Source: Struthidea cinerea
Taxonomy: Eukaryota; Chordata; Aves; Passeriformes; Corcoracidae
Length of the DNA stretch: 64,000 bases
Direction: 5' to 3'
NCBI GenBank assembly: GCA_013397865.1
Contig: VZTI01004091.1
Span: 121,215 to 185,214 of the forward strand
The notes under the pieces were generated by a model that worked only from the letters and a program-made list of their open reading frames with translations, was not told the DNA's origin and did no database searches. The position numbers and the translations under genes are program-made. This document shows, one piece after another, positions 26,063 through 37,100 of the stretch. Position 1 is the stretch's first letter, and each line of letters begins with the position of its first letter.

Positions 26063-28318
26063 ATAAACTTGGTTGGAGTTATGCCTTTTCCTGGGTACTT
26101 GGGAAGCAACAGAAGTTATATGCTCTAGATTCTGAAATTAATGCTTGGAAAAATAAATAAAAGCTTTTATTTTGGAGAGAGTTGGTCATGCCCTATTTTA
26201 ATCCAACGACTAGGACACTATCAATTTTCTTTTTATAAACTGAGATAATTTAGAGCAGCACTGATAATCTGAATATTAGGAAAAACTACTTTTACAGCAG
26301 TTAGGGTCAAACTGCACCATCTTCCTGGGGCTCTGGGCAGAATTCAGAGTATTGTTTTTATCTTTGAAGCTCCAAATTATTTCAGTTTAATTTTTTTTTT
26401 CTGAAGCATTGCCTCTTTTGCCTTTCTCTGTGCTACAGCTGACATAAGCAGAAGTACACAGCTTTCAATTCAGGAGAAAAATCTGCTTATACGTTACACA
26501 GCCTCCTTAGCTCAGCACTTCACTCTTTGGCACAACAAACCTCAATGACTGGTACATCCTGCCAGCACCCACCTTTCTCTGGGTATTAGTTAGGGACAAA
26601 ATTAAAGAGTGAGTTCAGAAATTATGGTACTGTAATATTCCGCAGAAGAACTAGTGCTAGCAATTATGACAGTGGTGACCAACAAAGAGAACTTGTGTCA
26701 ATTTACTGAGGTTTACTGTGATTTTAAATTGCTTAAAGGCACGTAGACTTGGAAAGAGGTGAACATGTCTATCATTTTAAAAACAAAATAAAAAGAAGCA
26801 ATAGTCCAAAACCAAAAGAAAATTCTTTTCCATTTCAAACTCATTGTACTCCAACGACAATATTTGCTATTTAAGAACTTAGTGGATTTGTGCTTATATT
26901 TTTCAAGGTGGTTTCATTGGGAGAGGCTTTCATATGCCTCAATGATCCAATCAGGGATCAAAGCTGCAGAAGATTTAATATTATCATAAGTCTATCCCTG
27001 AATGTTGAAAGCAACTCCAGACTATTCCCTCCCTTGGTTGTCATATTATTAAAATATCTGGACATTACTGCCAAGTTAGACATATTTAAATCTTCTGATT
27101 CCTCTTTCTAAACAAGTACCTCTATCTCTGGCAATCCACTTCTTGCCAGTTTTCTATAAATTTATTCCAAATCACCAGTATCTTTGCAGCAATGAGAGCA
27201 TCCAATATTTCATTGTTTCACCAGCTTTAGTGAGCACACCATGTAATTTTCTCTGTCTTTATGGAGGCCTGGATTTACTGTGGCCAGCTTTACTGCCAGA
27301 GGCGATTGCAAGTGCATTCATTTTTACTGTGCACTACATGCAGTGAGCATATAATCATCTTCTGGAACCATTCTGCTCTGGTCTGTCTCTTCCATTAGAT
27401 ATGAAAGTTTAGCATCTTTGCCTTAGCTGTATTTGCACATTTCTTCTCCTATGCTCATTTTCTCACATGCTCTCATTTTCCTAATCTCCTAAATCACTTT
27501 AGATGATTTCTGTTCTGTTCATGTTTGTATAATGCATTGCATAATTTAATCTGTGAAACTTCAGATGATACCAAATTTATTCAACTAGCAGCTTCCACAC
27601 AGATCAAGGTCTTCTGAGATAGAGAAAGCAGGAAGAAAATCTTTCCCCACAGGAATCATTACCTTTTCTCTAAGAGAAGACATCTGCAAACAACAGGAAG
27701 AAGGCTGGGATCCAGTTTCTGCTTAGTAAATAAAAGGTGGACATCAACAACTCTACAGACTACTTCATGGTCTTTTGTGTACTCTTCTTGTAATGATCAC
27801 TGTATAAATAATGATGTATCACCCCCACCGTCTCTTGAAACCCTCTACATTCATTAAATCTTCCTTGTATTTCCATGTATCTTTCTGATATTTATATGCT
27901 TTTCTATCAATTTTTCATTTGAAATGTTTTTTACCCCAAGACCATCTCTGGCTACAGGTAAAGATGACATGCTCAAAAGCAAAGGAAAGATCTTAGGTCT
28001 CTCAGCTAGGAAAGCTATACATACCCACTGCTAAAGTAGGCACACATCTGCTCCATCACTCCAGAAAAGCTGGATTTTTCTGAACTGAAATCTATCAGGT
28101 AGCTGAGCTTTCATCACTTGAAGTTAACAGTTGGTTCAAATGCCTGGACTTGATCTGTCTTTTCAGGTCATTAGGAATTCAGTCAGGACAAACTGTCTCC
28201 CCTGACACTGAGAAGTAACAAGAAATGCCAGGGTGTTACATCTGTGCTCCATATTCTGCTCTGGCCAGCAGATTACTTATGTGTTAATTCAGTGCTGTAG
28301 TGCTGGTGGGGGAAGGGG

Positions 28319-28340
28319 AAAGGAAAATGTATTTTCCTTT
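28319..28340. repeat. 22-base inverted repeat
   Basis: AAAGGAAAAT and ATTTTCCTTT are exact complements separated by GT. The site lies about 1 kb upstream of the CpG island. No function is recognised. Confidence 0.7.
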
Positions 28341-29252
28341 ATTCTTGAACGCTTCATGATTTGATCCAAATGACATAATTACATTTTGCAGGGTTGGTCC
28401 AGTTGCCTGTCCAGAGACAAAACTGCAAGAGGCAAGGCAGGCTGAAGCAGCCCTTGATCACAAGCTGGAATTAGTATTGTTGCACAGAAATGCAAAACAA
28501 AATTTCACAGATTTTCTTAATTGACTACCATATTCTGTGCATGTAATGTTATGTGCACGTGCATGCAAATGTTATTTGACAAAAACAGTGTCTTTTCAGG
28601 AATTAAGTAAATTTCTACATGCTTCAGAGCTTCTACGTCATGAACACATTCTGCCATAAGTATTTCTGAATCCAAAGAACAGTCCTCATCAACTGAATCC
28701 AAGCAAATGCCATCTAGTTCACCCTAGATAAGATACTCTTGCAAAATGCAGATCTCCATTAAATATATGTTTAATCACTAACACTGAAGTCCTCTTTGGA
28801 AATAATTTTTCTCTGGAACTGAGCAGAGCTTTCTGTGCTTGAGTCTCCTCAAATGTTGTGGGTTGCTGGTGCTGAAAGCCTTCTTAAGTAGGATTTATTT
28901 TCACTAAATCAAGGTATGTCTTATCTGGAAAGTAACCCCCAAAATATCAGTCAGATAAATTCATCTGCCTTTCTAAAATTTTTATTTAAGTATGTTTTAA
29001 CTCTTGCATACACAACTGCACTCACCACTTTTCAATGGAATAAAAAATATTGGGGATGGAGGGTCAGGGAACAGAAGTGTGAAAATCAAAATAGGGTATC
29101 AAAAGAAACATCAGGTAGGAAATTTTTGTAAGCATTTATACTGTCTTAAGAAAGAAATTTACAAGTAAACCGTCTTACAGGGACAATTTTGCAATCCCTA
29201 TAATCAAGAGTACTCTGGCAAACCTTGCAGTCCGATTTAACAAAAACCCTGC

Positions 29253-29322
29253 TGCAACCAGAAGAGTCAAAGCTTTGAACAACATACATGAATGCAAAAA
29301 GGCGAAGGTGCAACCAGAAGAG
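29253..29322. repeat. 14-base direct repeat pair at the CpG island edge
   Basis: TGCAACCAGAAGAG occurs exactly at 29253-29266 and 29309-29322, 56 bases apart, just upstream of the CpG-dense region. It could be a small local duplication or paired binding sites. No function is recognised. Confidence 0.5.
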
Positions 29323-29339
29323 CACAGCTGAACCAAAGG

Positions 29340-30060
29340 CGGCAACCCGATGCACTGAAATAAACACCGGGCTGCTGCCCCTCACGCCGGAGCACTCCGA
29401 GGAGGAGGCGCTGCCAGGGCAGGCCCGCCGGGGGCGGGGGCAGCGCCACGACCGAGGCTGAGGGAGGGCCGTGCCCGGCCGGGAGCGCGCGCCCCCACAG
29501 CCGCCCCGGGGCCCNNNNNNNNNNNNNNNNNNNNNNNNNNNNNNNNNNNNNNNNNNNNNNNNNNNNNNNNNNNNNNNNNNNNNNNNNNNNNNNNNNNNNN
29601 NNNNNNNNNNNNNNNNNNNNNNNNNNNNNNNNNNNNNNNNNNNNNNNNNNNNNNNNNNNNNNNNNNNNNNNNNNNNNNNNNNNNNNNNNNNNNNNNNNNN
29701 NNNNNNNNNNNNNNNNNNNNNNNNNNNNNNNNNNNNNNNNNNNNNNNNNNNNNNNNNNNNNNNNNNGGGCCCGCGCAGCGCCGGCTCCTTCTTCTCCCCG
29801 GCTTGCGGGGCCCTTGTGGGCTCCAGAAGTAGGGTACGGCGCTGGAGAGGACATAAGTTTGCCATGAATAAGGGAGCTGCCTCGCTTCTGGAGGTTGTTC
29901 GCGCCCGCCTGGCTTCTGCCAGAGCTGGGGCGGCGGTGCCGGCTGCCTCTCCCTCTCCCTCCGGCCGGGGCAGCCCTAGGGTGCGTGGCTGCTGCTGCTT
30001 TTCTCCCGTAGCCGGGACCGTGCCTTTGCTTCGCAGTGACCGGACGTCGCCTGTCACTTT
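29340..30060 (+). promoter_or_regulatory. MBIP: CpG island, probable MBIP promoter and first exon
   Basis: GC and CpG content rise sharply from about 29340 and fall at about 30060, in a window that is otherwise AT-rich. A GC box (GGGGCGGGG, Sp1-type) is at 29431-29439. No TATA box is seen. The island sits about 4 kb upstream of MBIP exon 2 on the same strand, which fits a TATA-less housekeeping promoter. The start codon and transcription start cannot be placed because the centre of the island is unsequenced. Confidence 0.8.
29515..29766. other. Assembly gap, 252 N, within the CpG island
   Basis: The run of N lies between very GC-rich flanks (CCCCGGGGCCC on the left, GGGCCCGCGC on the right). 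Neither flank contains the conserved N-terminal MBIP residues in any frame I read, so the first coding exon most likely lies here. Predicted reading frames that cross the gap are meaningless. Confidence 0.95.
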
Positions 30061-33000
30061 GTAGTTTGACAGATGATCTCTTCCATGGGAAAGTGCAATT
30101 TGCTTAATTGCTGTATCTTAGTTGATTACTCGGAATTGAAAAGCTACTGAAAGCTTACAGTGCATTAAATCAAAATAAATTATCAGGAGCTTGAAGTTAG
30201 TCCTGCCTTGGTAATAACATGCTATGAAACACACAGTGTATCTGAGGGTCAGAATTTTTAAAAGTGCTTTGCTCTGTGGTACTTAAGTTGAAACACGTAC
30301 CTTATGTTTAGTAATGTCTGTGAATTACGTAACAGATTTAGGCCACTGTCAGGAGAAGGCTTTAGTAATAATTTAATTATTGCTACAAATAATATACAGA
30401 TTAATTTTCCACTGTGGAAACATATATGTAGTTCTGTGAAGGCAGTAGAAGCACACTCTTACTTCAGAAGTTAGCAGTTTAAAGGTTTGGGGCCAGATGA
30501 TGAGCAATCTCTGCAGGAGCTAGTGTAACTTAATGTATGTTTGGTACAGAAATGGGCTCTTAGATGCAGAGGCAGTTTAGGAGTAGCTGCTGTCTGATCT
30601 GAAATTATTTTTTAGAGTGTTTCATCTCCCATCTGTATAGAACTCATAATTTTATATTTGCTTCTCACCTCCAAGTCTGCTAACAAATGTCTCTGTTTTC
30701 AAACAAAAGGCAACCAAAATTAAGGGCTTGATAATTCAGGCACTTACTTAAGAGTCTCAGTTTTCCTATCTCTAAAGTGATTAAAAACTACAGTGGCTTT
30801 TGAACAGGAGCACAGTGCTAAACAGCGTGATGTTCAGACACAGTTGACTCATAGGGTTATAGGGTTACTGAGGCATGAAAGCTATCTATTGAGGTTTAAA
30901 GGCCCCATAATTCTTACTGGTGAAAAATCTGAATGTGATCAATGAAGAGCTAGTGACCGTTGGTTTATCTAGGTGTAAGGACAACATTATGAATGACAAT
31001 ATTACAACACGTCAGAGAAAAGCTGGAACTCTTGTATTTATGAAAAACACAAAGGAGACTAAAGGGAGAGTTTCCTAAGCTCTTAACTAGGGTATTCATC
31101 ACAAGTTTTAATTAATTGTTTCTAAACCTACATTAAAAACTTCTTTTTCTCTCTTGTTTTCAGTAGCTTAATTTTTTTCCAAAGTTGGCTCTACAATTAG
31201 CATGTCACTGCAAAGGCCCAAGTGATTTTTAAAAATGACTGGGTGTGCACAGACAATTGTGAGAGAACCCTTTAGAGTTGCTACATCCCCTCAGTAGAGT
31301 TACAGTAGCTATAGTGCAGAGTATAATTGTCTTGATTGGTGTTTGGAGTGTCTTCCTTCCATGACAACAGACCCATTTTACTGTCCAGTGCACTGAACTG
31401 TAAGGATCTGGTTGCTCCATCTTAGCTGTGAAAGTCCTTTTAATTGCTCAGTTATGATCCTTTCCAGTTGTTGAGTTACCCACTCATCTGCTAGTGCTTG
31501 AGTTCTGAGATTTAACTGCTGTGTTTTACCCCCTTACTGATTGTAGCAAACTATCTTGCATTTTTGACTGAAACTACTGATTCCCCATTTCCCTTTTACA
31601 GAGATGAGTGAACATGTGCCAGATTGTTAGCAGTCAAACAGTTTGTGATTCATCATAGTAGTTTAAGTTGGATTTATGCTAGTAAGTTGGGATGTAAGCA
31701 GGAATATTTCTGACACAGGAGTTTTTTTACTGGAGCAATCAATGGCAGTATGTGACCAGGAGGACATCTGACAATAACAACTCTTAAAACCAATATAGCT
31801 GATCCTGAAAAGTTCTTTAAGATTCAAGTGATAGGCAGTGTTTTCATATAACTAGTTTTAAAGGACTGAAATTACTTACGGTCCTGTAAATTGCTGCAGA
31901 ATAGGCTGTGGACTTGTAATCAGACAAAGGCTTTGAAGTTATCAAAACACTGAATTTATAAATCTGTTTGTCACAGTTTTAATAAGTAGTAGGATTTGAA
32001 AGACCGAGAACTTACTCTGTTGTATTAGAAACTTTTGTTGATGCAAGAGGGGTTTATTCTTTTATTTAAAAGCAGTGTCTGTGAGTTAAAAATATCACTG
32101 GCTTCTAAGTTATTCTAAGTTAGAAGTTCTGTTGCTTTTTGTGCATTGAACCACCTGGACGGGAGTTGTCCATTATGATATGAAGGCACACATAAGCTTA
32201 TTCTTTTTAAAAAAGGAGGATTATTAGGAAATTGCAGTAGCACTTCTATTTCGTTTCATTTGGGTTACTTAATCTACACCTTTTTTACCCTGTCAGTAGA
32301 CTGTAATATAGGAGATGTTGCTCTAGAAACTTTGGGTAGAAATGCATGCTTCAGGTGATCACATATGCACAGTGGCTTAATTCCTAAAGTAAATTTTATT
32401 CCTACTAAATTCTAAATACATTCTTTAGTCTTGTTCAAGACTAGTATATCTTGGAACATTACTTGTCCTACGTCCTGTGTACTTAGCATAACTACTGAAC
32501 AGGCATAACCATTTGTGTGAAAATTATCTAAGATACATTATATATCTAGTTAGACTGTCTCCTTTGCTATGTAATTTGGGAACTAACCCTGAATGTAATA
32601 AGGCTGATCTTCAACTAGAGAAGGAATGTTCAGGTTTATAGTTCTTTACAAAATTGTGTTAATGCTGGGAATTGAAACTAACATGGGACAGCTTGTCATC
32701 CACTGCTTTGCCTTCAGAGTGATGGAGGCATTCTTATGTTCAGTTCTCAGTATTTCCTCATACACTTCGTGGTGGCTTCAAGACACAAGTGCATATACAT
32801 TCTATGTTCTTGTTCATAATACTTGATGCTGTTAGAAGTTAAATATCTTTAGACCATGACTTGAAGGTCGCCTTTATTTATCATCTTCCTTTTTCTGTTT
32901 CCACCCCCCCTTTTTTTATTTTTTTGGGTAATGGAAGTAGTGAGGGATAGACGTACAAATATGTAAATGAATTGGGAATTCAGTGTTGCAAGCAGAATAC

Positions 33001-33994
33001 ATGTAGGTCTTCTTGATTTCAAACAAGAATTTTATCTGTATTTAGAATTTGGAGTATCACTTGCAGGCTGTTTGGCTGGAGAGCAACCTACTTAACTTTG
33101 GGAAGTGAAAGTGAGCGCTAAGATCTTGAGAAGAGCTTTAGTGTAACAAAAAGGGCAAAGTTGGGTGTGAAAGTGCGTTAGTTCATTAGAAATTATTGAC
33201 AGCCAGCTTTGTATTAGTGTATTTTTAGCTTTTAGAAGATACATAGTTCTTTTAAATAATAGTTCAAATTCATTATGTTTTTCTTTGTTGCCTTGGGAGT
33301 TAAATATTGCAATTCCTTGGCAGTGAGAATAGAGTGTGGCAATTGTTAATTTCAATACAAATGCATATACAGGAAAATAGTGTGATTTGAAAATAGGTTT
33401 AATAGTAGTGCTGTGTAATCTAGAGTTTGTTAAACCTTGAGATTTTCAAAAATGTTCATTTTAATGCACTTATTTTTAAGATAAAGCTTCCTTTGGATTA
33501 GCAGCGAGTAAAAATTCAAGAATGTCGCATGGTGTGGCATCAAGACATGGGTCATGGAGGCATAGATAGTCTTGCAATCTTGGAATAGAATACATGAACT
33601 TGCAGGAGACTGCTGTCCTGGGTCATGTTTCTTTGTACTGGTGGTTCTAATATCCATTAAAAGAAAAGATGGTATGAGTGATTAACATGAATAATATGCT
33701 TTCATACAAGAATTAATTAAATAAATCCAAGGACCAAATTATTACAATGAAAGAATGATGAGTTAGTAAGGAATTTTTAATTTTAGAATATATTCTGTGA
33801 ATACTAACTTACTTGGAATATGATAGCTGCTTGCACTATAATTGATACCAAATCTTTCCAATGTTCTCATCTAAAAATGGGGTGGGTCTATATGAGACTG
33901 AGCATAACTGTTGGCTTGTAGAAGTCTTGTATACTTTTTTGATGTTAATACAGATAATATAATTTTTTATTGTGTTTGTTTTGCCCTGTTGAAG
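30061..33994 (+). other. MBIP: MBIP intron 1 (from the CpG island edge to exon 2)
   Basis: AT-rich sequence with no supported exon. It contains a C7T7-type low-complexity tract near 32901-32926. Its upstream end is undefined because exon 1 is not visible. I saw no recognisable transposon in it. Confidence 0.7.
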
Positions 33995-34114
33995 CTTAAT
34001 CTTGGAGACGATATTGTGAAAATTGTAATCGATTGGAGCAAGCTTCAGAGCACATCAGCACTTCAGCCAGCATTGCTCTTTAGTGCACTTCAGCAGCATA
34101 TTTTATGTTTACAG
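33995..34114 (+). CDS. MBIP: MBIP exon 2 (first visible coding exon)
   Basis: The exon has 120 bases and 40 codons, phase 0 at both ends. The acceptor is TTGAAG/CTTAAT and the donor ACAG/GTAAAT. It encodes LNLGDDIVKI and then the conserved WSKLQS and QPALLFSALQQHIL segments. The open frame runs about 28 codons upstream of the acceptor, but that stretch does not resemble MBIP and follows a T-rich tract, so the acceptor at 33993-33994 is preferred. Exon number assumes one upstream coding exon, as in mammals. Confidence 0.95.
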
Positions 34115-37100
34115 GTAAATATTTCATGGGACACATTTGACTTGAAAAAAGTGATCAACAACTAAAAGTAGTTATCTCTGCTGTAAAATTCCAGTAATTT
34201 TGATCTTATGTTGCTGTGTTCAACAAAAAAGGAATGCAAAAGTGTTAAATGCTTGGGATTCCACTATGCTCCATAGGTACTCACACTTACGGATTTTTCA
34301 GATTAGTGGTGGGAATAGCCACTGTAGGTGAGCAGGCTGAATAAATGCAGCCTCATTGATTTCTAGACTTGCATTGTAAATGTGATACATTTCCATCTAT
34401 GGTGGGTTATAATTAAGCAATAAGACACGGCAGGTGTGTGTCATGCTACGATAATGATTCCATGCGTTGGGTGAGTTTTGAGGCTCATAGAGTGCTTTCA
34501 GTGGTTCAAGAAGTGGCATTATCCCAGCATGACACATCCTGGAGTGTCTTACTGCAATTAAATGTATTTTCAGCGTAGGGTTTTTTTTTTAAAGAGTAAT
34601 TTCTTTGACATTAATGTCTCATCTTGCCAAGTAGCCAGTCACCATTACTGTCATTTCTTTTAACTATTTGAAACTTTCCAACCCTGCCAAAAGTAATTTA
34701 GTTGCATGGCAGGGAGGGTGAGCAGTTTGTCAGCTGGTAACAGGACAGTGTTTTGACCTTGGTAGTTCATATGTAAAAGATGGGCATTTGAGTACTACTA
34801 TTTTGCTTCAGCTAGTCAATGAATTATTGGAGGTGCATAGTACTGAGAGGATGAAGAAGGAAGTTGCTGTATTTTCTTGTCTGTAGGTAAAAGAAAGACC
34901 CTTTGTTTTCCAGAAATCCACGAAATCTTTGGTGTGATGAACAGAAAGAGAAAATATGCAAGATAAAAGCAAATAAAGTTTACATCCAATATATAAGAAC
35001 ACTGCAAGTAGGAATTTGATTCCATTTCAGAAAATGCTAAAAATCATGTTGTCTTTAAAAAAATTAAAGTAATTTATAGAGAGAAAATACGCAGTGAAAT
35101 TCAGACTAGATGAAACTGATAGAAATTAAAAAGAGACAGGGATATATATATGTACCGAGGTTTTGATGTTACATTGTACGTAAGAGTTATTGCAGTAAAA
35201 TAAGCATTTTTCCTGCTACAAATGTCAGTGCCTTTTCTCATTTAATTTCATGACCTAAGTAGATAATCAACCGTGTCAAGCAAAGCATGTGTTCATGATA
35301 ATGCCTATGTATTTCATGTCTGTGTTCTCTCATTCACTTGGGCAACTACGATTTCAAGTGGAGAATGTAGTGCTGTGGTGATAAAGTAAAGGCTTTACAA
35401 TGTAAGAGCACTGGATTTCATGTTAAGGAGGAAAAATACTAAGCCTTACTGTTCTGAGTAGGCATTTGAATGACATGTTAATTAAGTGGCATTGATGCCA
35501 GTGATTGAAGCTTTGATTTAGTTAGTAACACAGGAGTATGGGCAGATTTTCACAGAAATTTGGGAGTTTTCAAACCTCTAAAAGACACAGGTCAAAAAGG
35601 TCAGAACTGTGGTATGCACAATATTTGGAACTTCTTTTTAATCTTAGTACTGTGTTCTGTCAGAGGAAGATGTTGTAATTCCCAAAATTATTTCCATTGG
35701 TCTGGTTGGAAATTGTAATAGTACTTGTCTTCTTGGCTTTGGGACTTTTGGACTTTATTTTTTTAACCCTAACATACTGTTTTCTTTGTTCAGCCTCTCT
35801 TAGAAAAACTCCAGTCATTGATCAAAGAGGAAAATATAGGCCATGTTGAAACTGCAGGTAAAACAGAAAGCCAAACAAGTTTAGATATTTATGATGGTAA
35901 CAGTCAGACTGAAGAAAAGTATGGAAGTTATGACTTGAGAGATCTGAAGGATACTCATTTTAATTTTGATCCAGAAGTGGTCCAAATAAAAGCTGGAAAA
36001 GCAGAAGTAAGTGATTTATGTGACTTTGAAAACAGAAAAATGAAAGACCTTTCTAAATTTTAAATTTGAAGAATGAAATGGATATATGCCATGTTTATTA
36101 CCTGCAGATTGACAGGCGGATATCAGCCTTCATCGAGAGGAAACAAGCAGAGATCAATGAAAATAATGTCAGGGAATTTTGCAATGTTATTGATTGTAAT
36201 CAAGGTAACTGGCTAGCCAGACTTTAATCTTCATAGCAATTTAAGTTGTGTGGGGTTTTTTGTTTATTTTTTTTTTTTTATTTTCCAAAAGCACTAATCT
36301 GTATTTAAAACTGAACTTTCTTTTAAGAGTAACTTTGTTTTAAAATTTAGAAATTGCATGTGCACTGCAGATGTCAGATAGAAAAACAAAGTAGTCACTG
36401 GATGACAATGTTTAATGCATCCCATACAGAAAGATTGTATCTCTTATTGTGTTAATTTTAAGAGCTGCTATCTTAGTTCATATGATTTTGTAGCTATTGT
36501 TCCCAGTGTTTTAACTAGATACTCTTCCAAAGTAAATGGAATTGCAGTTCAGAAATGTATTGTAAATTGCATACTCAAATTGAAGTTAATTTAATGCTAG
36601 TTAAATTACAAAGAAATATCTTTTACAATGAATTTGAATTACTAGCTACTTGAAATGACTTTTTTTTTTTTAACATTTCTCACACTGTTGGTGTTTTTCA
36701 TACACCAACTAGTACAGTTGGCTGTATCTGTAACCAATCTTAAATCCATCTGGTAGACTGGATCCCATTTACAGGATCAGTAACTGTAGCCAAATGCATC
36801 TTCGAAGTTAAGACAGTTTTGTATATGTAAAACTATAAATAGTACAGAGATGTTTTATAAGTACCTGTGAACCCGCATATGCGTTGTCTCTATGAGGTAC
36901 TTGCGCTCTTAGAGATCAAAGCTTACTGTTCAGTAAGCTTCTTAGAGAGTATAACTGCTTGAATGTTAGTTGGAATGTAAGGACATACGAAGTTTAGTAA
37001 AATATGCTAGACAGTAAAACACTGTTTCCCAAAATTGTTAATTATGTACAGAAGAAGTGATAATAAGACCTGTCTCATTGTTCAGGCATAATAAAATACG

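Larger units (their letters stand above)
26063..29339. other. Intergenic, up to the CpG island
   Basis: No gene recognised. It holds the 22-base palindrome at 28319-28340 and a repeated 14-mer just before the island. Confidence 0.55.

Noticed and set aside
29146..30057. 303-codon minus-strand open frame, and matching + frames, across the CpG island
   Set aside because: They exist only because the 252 N are read through. The real flanks are GC-rich low-stop sequence without recognisable protein.
30485..30530. GGGGCCAGATGATGAGC as another archosaur/turtle palindrome end
   Set aside because: Agreement is lost after about 12 bases and no second arm is visible.
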